Assembly (NCBI RefSeq): GCF_021922985.1 | Contig: NZ_CP040788.1 | Span: 2,170,001 to 2,234,000 of the forward strand | DNA: 64,000 nucleotides | DNA from: Clavibacter michiganensis subsp. tessellarius | GTDB lineage: Bacteria > Actinomycetota > Actinomycetes > Actinomycetales > Microbacteriaceae | Direction: 5' to 3' | In this document: positions 9,515 through 17,320 of the stretch, piece after piece | Layout: every line of letters starts with the position of its first letter | Position numbering within the stretch: position 1 is the stretch's first letter | Notes under the pieces: generated by a model | What the model saw: only the letters and a program-made list of their open reading frames with translations | Told to the model about the DNA's origin: nothing | The model's database searches: none | Translations under genes and position numbers: made by a program

Positions 9515-10447
9515 TCAGCGGTCGCTTCGCGCGAGCCGCGGCGTCGGGATGCCGAGCTGCCGGGCCGTGCTCCGCGCATCCTCGAGGACGGCCCGGTGCT
9601 CGGCGGCGTCCGGATCGGTGTGCGCGGCGAGGCTCACCCGCGCGATGGGCACGAGGACCGTCGCGGCCGCCAGCATCCAGGCGGTCAGCCCGGGCAGCCG
9701 CCAGGGGAGCGTGGCAGCGACGTGCCGGCGGAGGTCCACGCCGCGTGCCTCGAGGACGGGGAGCAGCTCGCGGCTCGCCAGGAAGGCGTCCCGGAGCGCT
9801 CGCGGGTCCCCGACCATGCGCGCGAGACCTCCCGCGGCCCGCGCCCGGGAGAACATGCCGGCGTCCATGGCGAAGTGCAGCAGCAGCCATCCCCGCATGT
9901 CCTCCTCCTCCCGTGCGCCGATCCCCGCCTGCCGGAACGCCGCGCGCACCAGCTGTCCGCGACGACCGGCCGCTCGCCCAGATGCCTCCAGGACGATCGA
10001 TCGGAACAGGGCGCCGTGGAGGACCCCGTCCGGCCCGAAGCCCCCGCCGGCCTGGGGGAACCCGAACACCACCTGGTCGCCGGGGAGGGGCGCGGTCGCC
10101 GCGAGCGGCTCGCCCCAGACGTTGCCGAAGACCAGCACGGTCGCATCGCCGATGCGGGGCGCGAGGTACGCGGCGGCCTCCTCGAGGCGGTGGTGCCCCA
10201 CGCTGAGCACGACGAGGTCGAACCCGTCCGCGGATCCGAGGTCCTCCCGCAGCCGCGTGGCGACGGAGCCGCGGACGCGACGCCCGAGGGGCGACCGGCG
10301 CGCGTCCATGACGTCCGTCCGCACCTCGTCGCCGTACTCGGCGGCACGGCCCGGGCGCACGAGGAACTCGACCTGGTGCCCGCCCTCCTGGAGCACCCGG
10401 CCGTAGATGGTCGCGATGACCCCGCGTCCGAACATGAGGATCTTCAT
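9515..10447 (-). CDS. Ketopantoate reductase-like (ApbA/PanE) oxidoreductase
   Basis: A 310-residue protein with an N-terminal Rossmann nucleotide fold beginning MKILMFGRGVIATIYGRVL (GxGxxx-type loop) and a C-terminal helical domain as in 2-dehydropantoate 2-reductases. I start at ATG 10447, preceded by ggaagag, because upstream in-frame codons run into the operators at 10466-10509. It is divergent from the TetR gene and shares that control region, so the TetR protein probably represses it. The family is broad and the physiological substrate is unknown; it may not be the pantothenate enzyme. Confidence 0.75.
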   Translation of the reverse strand: MKILMFGRGVIATIYGRVLQEGGHQVEFLVRPGRAAEYGDEVRTDVMDARRSPLGRRVRGSVATRLREDLGSADGFDLVVLSVGHHRLEEAAAYLAPRIGDATVLVFGNVWGEPLAATAPLPGDQVVFGFPQAGGGFGPDGVLHGALFRSIVLEASGRAAGRRGQLVRAAFRQAGIGAREEEDMRGWLLLHFAMDAGMFSRARAAGGLARMVGDPRALRDAFLASRELLPVLEARGVDLRRHVAATLPWRLPGLTAWMLAAATVLVPIARVSLAAHTDPDAAEHRAVLEDARSTARQLGIPTPRLARSDR

Positions 10448-10465
10448 GGCGCTCTTCCCGTTAAA

Positions 10466-10509
10466 GTGGAGATCGTCTCCACACCTGATTATGTGGAGAT
10501 GATCTCCGG
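10466..10509. promoter_or_regulatory. Two tandem palindromic operators of the TetR/reductase divergon
   Basis: Two related sites lie 27 bp apart: GTGGAGATCGTCTCCAC at 10466-10482 and GTGGAGATGATCTCCGG at 10493-10509. Each is an inverted repeat built on GGAGA/TCTCC. They lie between divergent genes and directly upstream of the TetR start, as expected for autoregulation plus repression of the reductase. Confidence 0.8.
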
Positions 10510-10527
10510 ATGTCAACGGGAGGGTGC

Positions 10528-11076
10528 ATGGCCGACGAGAAGCCGCTGAGGACCGACGCGCGGCGCAACCGCGAGGCGATCATCGCCGCGGCGCGCTCGG
10601 TGTTCGAGCACGACGAGCAGCTGAGGTTCGACGACTTCGCCGCGCGCGCGGGGGTGGGCGTCGGGACGCTGTACCGCCACTTCCCGACCCGCGAGGCGCT
10701 GGCCGCGGCGGTCTACCGGGGCGAGGTGGTCGCGCTCTGCGAGCGCGGCCGCGCCTCCTCGCTCCCGCCCGCGGAGGCCCTGGAGACGTTCTTGCGCGCG
10801 TTCGTGGACTACGTCCTCGAGCACGCCCCGCTCGCGCGCACGCTGGCCGGCATCGTCGACGACGACGCCCGCGCCGACGGCGGCAGCGAGCTCGAACGCA
10901 CCCTCACCGACCTGATGTCCCGAGGGGTCGCCGACGGCACCATCCGCGACGACGTGAGCGCGCGGGCCGTGATGATGGCGCTCCACGGGATCGGAGCCGC
11001 GGCCGACGGGCCACGTCGGGCACCGGACGCCCGGGAGGTCGCGTCGCTCCTCGCACGCGGCCTCCGCGTCGCCTGA
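10528..11076 (+). CDS. TetR-family transcriptional repressor
   Basis: A 182-residue regulator. The N-terminal helix-turn-helix is typical: RRNREAIIAAARSVF, then FAARAGVGVGTLYRHFPTR at about residues 42-60. The C-terminal ligand domain (LRAFVDYVLEHAPLARTL) is of the SbtR-like type seen in actinobacteria. ATG 10528 has a gggaggg ribosome site; the upstream ATG at 10510 lies against the second operator and is less likely. It is predicted to bind the twin palindromes and control itself and the divergent reductase. The inducer is unknown. Confidence 0.88.
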   Translation: MADEKPLRTDARRNREAIIAAARSVFEHDEQLRFDDFAARAGVGVGTLYRHFPTREALAAAVYRGEVVALCERGRASSLPPAEALETFLRAFVDYVLEHAPLARTLAGIVDDDARADGGSELERTLTDLMSRGVADGTIRDDVSARAVMMALHGIGAAADGPRRAPDAREVASLLARGLRVA

Positions 11077-11130
11077 TCCCGCGACGTGCCGGCCAGCAGG
11101 CACCCGGATCCACGAGCGTAGGCTCCCGTG

Positions 11131-11907
11131 GTGCCCCAGAGATCCACCCGCTCCGCCCGTCCCGCCGCCCTCCTCGCCTCCGCCGCCGCCGCGCTCGGCG
11201 GCCTCACCGCCGCAGCCCTCGTCGTGCCGCGCCGGTTCGAGGCCGGCCGTCGGGCGCGCGCGGTCGTCCTCAACGAGACGCTCCCCGTGAACTCGGCCTG
11301 GTGGCGCGAGCACGCGCAGCTCGAGGGCGACCTCCTCTACGTCGCGCTCGGCGACTCCACCGCGCAGGGCATCGGGGCGAGCCGTCCAGTGAACGGCTAC
11401 GTCGGGATCCTCGCCGACCGGGTCCGCGCCCTGAGCGGCCGCTCGGTCCGCACCGTCAACCTCAGCGTCTCGGGCGCCCGCGTCGCCGACCTCGTCGAGT
11501 ACCAGCTCCCCCGCCTCGCGAAGCTGCGGCCCGACGTCGTGACCCTCGCGATCGGCGCCAACGACATCGCCGGATTCGAGCCGGTCGCGTTCGAGCGCGA
11601 CCTGGGCCGGATCCTCGACGCCGTCCCGCCCACCACCGTCGTCGCCGACCTGCCGTGCTTCCACTTCCCCGCGAGCGAGCGGAAGGTGCGGGTCGCGAAC
11701 GAGATCGTCCGCCGCCTCGTCGCCGACCGCGGCCTGCGCCTGGCGCCCCTCCACGCCATCACCCGCCGCCAGACCCCGATCCTCGCGATCACCCAGGCCG
11801 CCGGCGACCTCTTCCACCCGAATGACCGCGGCTACCGCGTCTGGGCGAGCGCGTTCCTGCCGTTCCTCCCGGCGACGGTGCGGGCGCTGGAGGTGGCGGG
11901 GCGCTGA
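11131..11907 (+). CDS. SGNH/GDSL-family hydrolase, membrane-anchored or secreted
   Basis: About 258 residues. A hydrophobic N-terminal segment (Ala/Leu-rich, about residues 10-35) suggests an anchor or signal. The hydrolase blocks follow: block I YVALGDSTAQGIG (catalytic Ser), block III AIGANDIAGF, and block V with the His near FHPNDRGYRVWA. Family members are lipases, esterases or acyl-group hydrolases; the substrate cannot be told. A TAGGCT box at 11119-11124 lies six bases before GTG 11131, so I choose this start as a leaderless one over the GTG three bases upstream. Confidence 0.8.
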   Translation: MPQRSTRSARPAALLASAAAALGGLTAAALVVPRRFEAGRRARAVVLNETLPVNSAWWREHAQLEGDLLYVALGDSTAQGIGASRPVNGYVGILADRVRALSGRSVRTVNLSVSGARVADLVEYQLPRLAKLRPDVVTLAIGANDIAGFEPVAFERDLGRILDAVPPTTVVADLPCFHFPASERKVRVANEIVRRLVADRGLRLAPLHAITRRQTPILAITQAAGDLFHPNDRGYRVWASAFLPFLPATVRALEVAGR

Positions 11908-11970
11908 CGCGCGCGCGTCGTCGGGTCCCCCATCCCGAGCGGGGGCCGCACGGTCGATAGGGTCGCGACC

Positions 11971-12498
11971 ATGACCCGGCACCCCGGCGACCGCGTCCTC
12001 GCCGTCCTCATCGACTGGCTGTTCATGTGCGTGTGGATCGCGCTGGTGGCGGCCGTCACGGTGCCCCTCCTCCTCGTCGGGGCCGCGACGCATCTCCCGC
12101 CCGTCGCGGAGAACGCCGTGGCGACGCTGGTGCTGGTCGTGCCGATCACGATCGCGCTGGCCGTGCTGGAGTCCGGACCGCGCCAGGCGACGCCCGGCAA
12201 GCGCGCGCGGAGGCTCATCGTGCAGGACGCCCGCACCGGCGAGGCGCTCCCGTTCCGCCGCGCGCTGATCCGCAACGCCCTGAAGGTCGCGCTGCCCTGG
12301 ATCGTCGGGCACGCGACCGTGTACACGATCGTCGGCGCGAGCACCGGAAGCGGCTCCGTCCCGCCGGCCGTGCAGGCGGTGACCGCGATCGCGTACGCGC
12401 TCCCGGCGCTCTGGCTCGCGACGCTCCTCCTCGGCTCGGGGCGCACGCCCTACGACCGAGTCGCGGGGAGCGTCGTCGCGCGGGCGTCCGACTCCTGA
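11971..12498 (+). CDS. RDD-family membrane protein
   Basis: A 175-residue integral membrane protein with about four helices. The RDD signature begins at the N terminus (GDRVLAVLIDWLFM) and includes ATPGKRARRLIVQDARTG, a loop typical of the family. The function of RDD proteins is generally unknown; some act in ion antiport. A TAGGGT box at 11958-11963 is seven bases from the ATG with no ribosome site, indicating a leaderless transcript. Confidence 0.8.
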   Translation: MTRHPGDRVLAVLIDWLFMCVWIALVAAVTVPLLLVGAATHLPPVAENAVATLVLVVPITIALAVLESGPRQATPGKRARRLIVQDARTGEALPFRRALIRNALKVALPWIVGHATVYTIVGASTGSGSVPPAVQAVTAIAYALPALWLATLLLGSGRTPYDRVAGSVVARASDS

Positions 12499-12729
12499 CT
12501 GGTGTCCCCAAGGTGCCGCGCGCAATGCAATCCTCGCGTGTCTGAGACTGCTCGACCACCGGCCGAGCTCAGGACCGTGATTCACGAATGCCCCGGGCGC
12601 ATATGCCGTGTCGGCTTGGGAATCACGAGCAAACCGGGTCCCAAGCAATTCGAGGCGGCTGGGAATAGCGCTGCCGGCTATTCAGTTATCCCTAGCCTGG
12701 CGCTTCTGCCATATAACCGAAAGGCTGTC

Positions 12730-12963
12730 ATGACTAACGCAGAGATCATGGAACTGTTTTTAAAAACGTTTGCTAGCCCCGATGATGCTGGGCTTTTCCT
12801 CGACTTCGAAGGGGTCGACAACTACAACTGGACGGTCCCTCGAGTGGAGACGGAAGATGCACTGGAAGAGGTGTCACCGGACCTAGAGGACAGCCAGCGC
12901 GATCGCCTAGTCGCGGAATTGAACGACATCAACCCCGCGTGGGCTCGAAAGTCCGATCTGTAA
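12730..12963 (+). CDS. Orphan 77-aa hypothetical protein of foreign composition
   Basis: The protein reads MTNAEIMELFLKTFASP at its N terminus, is acidic, and has no membrane segment, signal or motif I recognise. Codon use differs from every neighbour: TTT TTA AAA occurs in a row, and GCT, CTT, CGA and CTA codons are common, in a chromosome that mostly uses G/C third positions. A weak gaaagg precedes the ATG. The same frame is open upstream to 12502, but that part looks non-coding. The roughly 230 bases before the gene hold nothing else recognisable and are also AT-richer. I infer recent transfer or a remnant of a larger element. Confidence 0.5.
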   Translation: MTNAEIMELFLKTFASPDDAGLFLDFEGVDNYNWTVPRVETEDALEEVSPDLEDSQRDRLVAELNDINPAWARKSDL

Positions 12964-13030
12964 ACGCTCATCACAGGCGGTACGCGCAGGAGTACAAGCC
13001 ATGTCGGTGCCCGCCGGTAGAGTCCCCCGC

Positions 13031-14392
13031 ATGGCCCGCATCCACTCCACGTACCGCTGCTCGGAGTGCGGGTGGACGACCCCGAAGTGGGTCGGCCGGT
13101 GCGCCGAGTGCCAGAGCTGGAACACCGTCGCCGAGGTGTCGCAGACGCCCGCGGCGGCCGGTCGCGTCACCACGCTCACGCCGGCCGGGTCCAGCCAGGC
13201 GCGGTCGATCATGCACGTCGGCACCGCGTCCGCCAGCCACATGCCGAGCGGCGTCGGCGAGCTCGACCGCGTGCTCGGCGGCGGCATCGTGCCCGGCGCG
13301 GCCATCCTCATGAGCGGCGAGCCCGGCGTCGGCAAGTCCACGCTGCTGCTCGAGGTCGCGGCGCGCGCAGCGGCGAAGGGCGCGAAGGTCCTCTACGTCA
13401 CGGCCGAGGAGTCGGTCGCGCAGGTGCGCATGCGCGCCGAGCGCACCGGCGGGCTGCAGGAGTCCCTCATGATCGCGGCCGAGACCGACCTCGGCACGAT
13501 CCTCGGCCACATCGAGCAGGTCGCGCCCGACCTCCTCATCGTCGACTCCGTGCAGACCGTCTCCAGCAGCACGTCCGATGGCCTGCCCGGCCACCCCGGC
13601 CAGGTGCGCGAGGTCGCCGTCACGCTCATCCGCGTCTGCAAGGAGCGCGACCTGCCGCTGCTGCTCGTCGGCCACGTCACGAAGGACGGATCCATCGCCG
13701 GCCCGCGGCTCCTCGAGCACCTGGTCGACGTGGTCTGCCAGTTCGAGGGCGACCGGCAGACGTCGCTGCGCTTCATCCGCGCGCTCAAGAACCGCTTCGG
13801 CCCCACCGACGAGGTCGGCTGCTTCGAGATGGCGGGCGACGGCATCGTCGAGGTGCCGGATCCGAGCGGCATGTTCCTCTCGCGCGGCGTCCACTCGGTC
13901 TCGGGCACGTGCGTCACCGTCGCGATGGAGGGCCGGCGCGCCCTGCCCGTGGAGGTGCAGGCGCTCGTCGTCGACACCAAGGCCCCGCAGCCGCGCCGGG
14001 TCGTCAACGGGGTCGACGCGTCACGCGTCGCGATGCTGCTCGCCGTGCTCGAGAAGCGCGCCAACGTGCGGCTCTCGGATCGCGACGTCTACGTGTCCAC
14101 GGTCGGCGGCGTGCGGCTCACCGAGCCCGCGGCGGATCTCGCCATCGCCGTCGCGCTCGTGTCGGCCGTCAACGGCAAGGCCATGCCGCACGACCTCGCG
14201 GCGTTCGGCGAGATCAGCCTCGCCGGCGAGATCCGCGGCGTCACGTCGGCGCCGCAGCGCGCGGCGGAGGCCAGGCGGCTCGGCTTCACGCAGATCGTCG
14301 ACGCCGAGTGGGGCCCGCTGTTCTCCGCGCTCGGCCGCGCGTTCTCCCTCGCGAAGAGCGAGCGGGAGAAGGAGCTCGACGAGGCGTTCTGA
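13031..14392 (+). CDS. radA: DNA repair protein RadA
   Basis: A 453-residue RecA-like branch-migration helicase acting in recombination repair. It has an N-terminal C4 zinc finger (CSECG and CAEC at about residues 10-30), Walker A GEPGVGKST at about 96, the RadA-specific KNRFG motif at about 253, and a C-terminal Lon-protease-like domain containing DVYVSTVGGVRL. I start at the ATG directly before ARIHSTYRCSECG. TAGAGT at 13018-13023 lies seven bases upstream without a ribosome site, supporting a leaderless start. Length is normal for the family. Confidence 0.96.
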   Translation: MARIHSTYRCSECGWTTPKWVGRCAECQSWNTVAEVSQTPAAAGRVTTLTPAGSSQARSIMHVGTASASHMPSGVGELDRVLGGGIVPGAAILMSGEPGVGKSTLLLEVAARAAAKGAKVLYVTAEESVAQVRMRAERTGGLQESLMIAAETDLGTILGHIEQVAPDLLIVDSVQTVSSSTSDGLPGHPGQVREVAVTLIRVCKERDLPLLLVGHVTKDGSIAGPRLLEHLVDVVCQFEGDRQTSLRFIRALKNRFGPTDEVGCFEMAGDGIVEVPDPSGMFLSRGVHSVSGTCVTVAMEGRRALPVEVQALVVDTKAPQPRRVVNGVDASRVAMLLAVLEKRANVRLSDRDVYVSTVGGVRLTEPAADLAIAVALVSAVNGKAMPHDLAAFGEISLAGEIRGVTSAPQRAAEARRLGFTQIVDAEWGPLFSALGRAFSLAKSEREKELDEAF

Positions 14393-14707
14393 TCAGCCCG
14401 CGTCGACGGATCCGGCCGCGTGCTCCCGCACGTGCGCCACGGCGTCGTCCACCACGTGCGTCACGTGCGTGTCCGCCACCTCGTAGCGGGCGATGCGGCC
14501 CTCGCGCTCCACGCTCACGAGCCCCGACGCCCGCAGCACGCGCAGGTGCTGGGAGACGAGCGGCTGCGACATCCCCGACTCCTCGACGAGCTCGGACACG
14601 CTCATCCTCCGCGACGCCAGCAGCCCGATGAGCCCCAGGCGCGACGACGACGACAGCACCTTGAAGAGCTCGGCGGCCTGCTCGAAGCCGGTGGGTGGGT
14701 AGGTCAC
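14393..14707 (-). CDS. ArsR/SmtB-family metal-responsive repressor
   Basis: A 104-residue winged-helix regulator containing ELFKVLSSSSRLGLIGLL and the recognition helix SGMSQPLVSQHLRVLR. The C terminus is His/Asp-rich (VADTHVTHVVDDAVAHVREH), matching the alpha5-type metal site of SmtB/CzrA zinc sensors (D-x-H...H-x2-H pattern). GTG start with TAGGAT at 14715-14720 seven bases upstream, hence leaderless. The His-rich small protein just upstream in the same direction is a likely partner or target. Zinc is the best guess for the metal. Confidence 0.85.
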   Translation of the reverse strand: MTYPPTGFEQAAELFKVLSSSSRLGLIGLLASRRMSVSELVEESGMSQPLVSQHLRVLRASGLVSVEREGRIARYEVADTHVTHVVDDAVAHVREHAAGSVDAG

Positions 14708-14745
14708 CTGGACGATCCTACGGGCGGGCCTCCCCGCGGACGACG

Positions 14746-14777
14746 ACGGGGACCGGGCCGCATGGCCGGGTCCCCGT
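14746..14777. terminator. Hairpin after the His-rich protein gene
   Basis: A 14-bp stem with one mismatch (acggggaccgggcc against ggccgggtccccgt) around GCAT. It lies between the His-rich gene and the ArsR gene, both on the minus strand. Confidence 0.6.
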
Positions 14778-14807
14778 GTCGATCCTCGCGCGTCACCGCG
14801 CTCGGGA

Positions 14808-14966
14808 TCAGTGCTCGTCGTAGTGGTCGCCGTGCTCGGCGTGCTTGTGGCCGTCGTGGACGAAGTCGACGTGGTCGTCGTGCGTGACGGTCTCGTGGCC
14901 GCAGTCGGTGCCGTGCTGGTGCTCGGCGACGGTGTGCTCGGCGTGGGTCTCGGTGGTGTCGGTCAT
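14808..14966 (-). CDS. His-rich small metal-binding protein (52 aa)
   Basis: A 52-residue soluble protein with fourteen His residues, many Asp/Glu and one Cys: it starts MTDTTETHAEHTVAEHQHG, then TDCGH, and ends HAEHGDHYDEH. I start at ATG 14966; the in-frame extension upstream does not look coding. Small His-rich proteins of this type in actinobacteria are sometimes labelled zinc transporter permease, but it has no membrane segment, so a metal buffer or chaperone role is more plausible. It lies next to an SmtB-like regulator and behind two perfect palindromes (15023-15063). Confidence 0.75.
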   Translation of the reverse strand: MTDTTETHAEHTVAEHQHGTDCGHETVTHDDHVDFVHDGHKHAEHGDHYDEH

Positions 14967-15022
14967 GATGCGTCCTAACGTCGGTGGAGCACCAGGATGA
15001 CAGACGCATGCACGGATGGCAA

Positions 15023-15063
15023 TGGATGCATCCAATCAGGAACCGTACTCATGTGCGCACATG
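15023..15063. promoter_or_regulatory. Two perfect palindromes upstream of the His-rich gene
   Basis: TGGATGCATCCA at 15023-15034 and CATGTGCGCACATG at 15050-15063 are both perfectly self-complementary. They lie 57-97 bases upstream of the His-rich gene start. They are candidates for binding by the neighbouring ArsR protein or a Zur-type regulator. Confidence 0.5.
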
Positions 15064-15083
15064 GGCGGACAGCGCCGCGTGGG

Positions 15084-15746
15084 TCAGTAGAGCAGGAACG
15101 ACTTCGACTGCGCGCTCTTCACGCCCGCCACCTCGACCGAGAGCGTGTACGTCGCACCTCCCGCGGGCACCGCCGGGCGCTCCTTCTCCTGGCACGTCGT
15201 GGTGGACGAGCGCTGGCGCGACCACTCGAACGGCGACGACGTCTGCGGCGTACGGGCGGCGAGCTCGACCTGCGCGTCCTCGGCGCCCGTCTGGCAGTCG
15301 GTGGACTTCCAGTACACGTCGGATCCGCTCGAGATGGTGAACACCTGCGTGGTCGTGCCGAGGTTCGCGGTGCAGGGCTCCATGCCCGTGTTCGTCACGG
15401 TGAAGGAGAGCTTCGGGAGCACGCCCGCCTTGTAGGAGGCGGCGTCGGTGACCGGCGTGACCGTCAGCTGGCCGACGGCGCAGGATCCGTCGGCGTTCGT
15501 CGCCGTGCCGGCGCTCGCGCTCGGGCTGGGCTCCGCGGCGGGCTCCGCAGCGGCGTCGTCCGTGCCGGCCGCCGCGTCCGACGTCGGCGTGGCAGCGGGA
15601 TCCGCGGTCGGCGCGGAGCCGCGGCCGAGGTTCGCGACGATGATCACGACGACCGCGATCACCGCCACCACCACGAGCAGCGCGAGCAGACGGCGACGGC
15701 GGTACACGGCTGCGGACGGGCGGCCTTCGGGCGAGGTCGAGGACAT
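15084..15746 (-). CDS. Membrane-anchored extracellular protein of unknown function
   Basis: 220 residues. A short basic N terminus precedes one transmembrane helix (LLALLVVVAVIAVVVIIVAN, about 20-40), then a disordered Ala/Pro/Thr/Asp linker (about 45-95), then a beta-rich extracellular domain containing SFTVTNTGMEPC, with four Cys likely forming two disulfides. It resembles actinobacterial DUF4232-like domains, though I am not certain. TACCCT at 15753-15758 lies six bases before the ATG, indicating a leaderless transcript. Confidence 0.7.
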   Translation of the reverse strand: MSSTSPEGRPSAAVYRRRRLLALLVVVAVIAVVVIIVANLGRGSAPTADPAATPTSDAAAGTDDAAAEPAAEPSPSASAGTATNADGSCAVGQLTVTPVTDAASYKAGVLPKLSFTVTNTGMEPCTANLGTTTQVFTISSGSDVYWKSTDCQTGAEDAQVELAARTPQTSSPFEWSRQRSSTTTCQEKERPAVPAGGATYTLSVEVAGVKSAQSKSFLLY

Positions 15747-15822
15747 GTGGCCAGGGTACGGTCGGGCGGCCGCCCGGGCGGGTCGGCGCGCCCGTCGGTC
15801 ACACGCCTCGCGGCGGCGGCGG

Positions 15823-16365
15823 TCAGAGCGCCTTGAGCATGCGCGTGTTGCCGAGGGTGTTCGGCTTCACGCGCGAGAGGTCGAGGAACTCGGCGATGCC
15901 CTCGTCGTGCGAGCGCAGCATCTCGTAGTAGATCTCCTGCGCGATGATCGACTCCGCCACCTCGTGGTACCCGTGGCGCGAGAAGAAGCCGACCTCGAAG
16001 GTCAGGCAGAACAGGCGGCTGAGGCCGAGCTCGCGGGCGTCGTCCTCGAGGCGCTCGAGGAGCGCGTGGCCGACGCCGGTGCCGCGGGTGTGCGCGGCGG
16101 CGGCGAGGGTGCGGATCTCGCCGAGGTCCTCCCACATCACGTGCAGCGCGCCGCAGCCGACGACCTCGCCGGACGCGTCGACCGCGACCCGGAACTCCTG
16201 CACGTTCTCGTAGAGCACGACGAGGTCCTTGCCGAGGAGGATGCCCTCCATCACGAGCGGCTCGACGAGCTGCTGGATCCGCGGCACGTCGCCGGTGCGC
16301 GCGCGTCGCACGGTGACGCCGCCCGCGGGCTCCGCTGGCTCGACGACGACTGGCTCTGCGCTCAC
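15823..16365 (-). CDS. argA: Amino-acid N-acetyltransferase (short ArgA type)
   Basis: A 180-residue GNAT-fold enzyme resembling the short single-domain N-acetylglutamate synthase of actinobacteria (Rv2747 type). Visible signatures are VRRARTGDVPRIQQLV, acetyl-CoA loop RGTGVGHALLERLEDDA, FEVGFFSRHGYHEV, and a C-terminal VKPNTLGNTRMLKAL. It would make N-acetylglutamate, the first step of arginine synthesis. No other arg genes are nearby, as is usual for this type. GTG start with a gagaggg-like site. Confidence 0.82.
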   Translation of the reverse strand: MSAEPVVVEPAEPAGGVTVRRARTGDVPRIQQLVEPLVMEGILLGKDLVVLYENVQEFRVAVDASGEVVGCGALHVMWEDLGEIRTLAAAAHTRGTGVGHALLERLEDDARELGLSRLFCLTFEVGFFSRHGYHEVAESIIAQEIYYEMLRSHDEGIAEFLDLSRVKPNTLGNTRMLKAL

Positions 16366-16416
16366 GATGACGACCCTCTCGGTCCGCGGCTCGGGGGCGC
16401 GGATCCGGTGTCCAGC

Positions 16417-16662
16417 CTAGCGACGGGCGTCCCCCGCGTCCGGGGTGGGCGGCTCGGCGCCGGGGCCGAGCCGCGCGATCATCCGCGGCGCGATCCACAC
16501 GATCGCCACCACGCCCACCACCGCGCGCAGCCCCGCGAACACGAGCACCCACCAGCCGACCCCGTCGCCGCCGACGAGCAGCGCGATCCCGATGACGACG
16601 AGCGCGGCATCCGCGACGAACGGCACGCGCAGCCAGAACATGAGGCGGCGGACGGGATCCAT
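16417..16662 (-). CDS. Small two-helix membrane protein (81 aa)
   Basis: It begins MDPVRRLMFWLRVPFVADA and has two hydrophobic helices (about residues 12-30 and 35-58), then a charged Pro-rich tail. No known family is recognised. The start is uncertain; upstream in-frame codons lengthen it with low-complexity sequence that looks non-coding. It is in the same direction as the acetyltransferase gene downstream. Confidence 0.55.
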   Translation of the reverse strand: MDPVRRLMFWLRVPFVADAALVVIGIALLVGGDGVGWWVLVFAGLRAVVGVVAIVWIAPRMIARLGPGAEPPTPDAGDARR

Positions 16663-16828
16663 GCCCCGATCATGCGCCGCCGACCTGCATGGGCGTCCGT
16701 CGCGCGGGCCACGCGGCGTCATCACGACGGGCGACCCGGGTGGTCCGCACGGGGCTCGGCCACGGCGAGCGCCGTCCGTACGGTCGAGGGGAGGCGCGCA
16801 CCGGCGGGTCACGGAGGAGCGCGATCGC

Positions 16829-17305
16829 ATGAGCACCGAACACGATGGTCCCGGGTACGGGGACCCGAGCGCGGTCCACCCGATCCTCCCCGCGCGGACG
16901 CGCTGGCCCGCGCGCGAGCAGCCGGCTCCGCCACGGCTGCCGGTGTGGACGCCACCCGACTACCGCATAGCCCACGTCGCGATCGCGATGGGAGCGCTCC
17001 TGCTGGGCGTCTCCGCGTGGACGAACGGGCTCCTCGTGCTCAGCAGCCTCGCCGCCACCTTGCCGCCGCGGTTCGACGAAGGAGGAGGCGTGGTGTACGA
17101 CGACGTGCAGAATGCGGAGACGATCCGCCTCTTCGCGTGCTCGATGTCCGCGCACGGGGCGACGCTCGTCTTCCTGGTGCTCGCGAGCATCACCGGAGGA
17201 CGCGGTCACCGGACCGCGTCCGTGTTCCTGTTCCTGTCGGTCGTCTTCGGGGTCCTGTTCGCGCTGCCCGCGGTGACGGACGCGTGGCAGTACGCGGGAC
17301 GCTGA
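16829..17305 (+). CDS. Predicted membrane protein, function unknown (158 aa)
   Basis: It starts at ATG 16829 behind a clear ggaggag ribosome site. The first 50 residues are Pro-rich and soluble. Three hydrophobic segments follow (about residues 52-75, 105-125 and 132-150), separated by a loop containing PPRFDEGGGVVYDDVQN. No family recognised. Its TGA lies inside the hairpin at 17301-17320, shared with the convergent histidine-kinase gene. Confidence 0.65.
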   Translation: MSTEHDGPGYGDPSAVHPILPARTRWPAREQPAPPRLPVWTPPDYRIAHVAIAMGALLLGVSAWTNGLLVLSSLAATLPPRFDEGGGVVYDDVQNAETIRLFACSMSAHGATLVFLVLASITGGRGHRTASVFLFLSVVFGVLFALPAVTDAWQYAGR

Positions 17306-17320
17306 GGCCTCTGCCTCAGC
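17301..17320. terminator. Bidirectional hairpin spanning both convergent stop codons
   Basis: GCTGAGGC / GCCTCAGC with a CTCT loop. It contains the stop codon of the plus-strand gene (17303-17305) and that of the minus-strand kinase gene (17316-17318). Confidence 0.6.
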
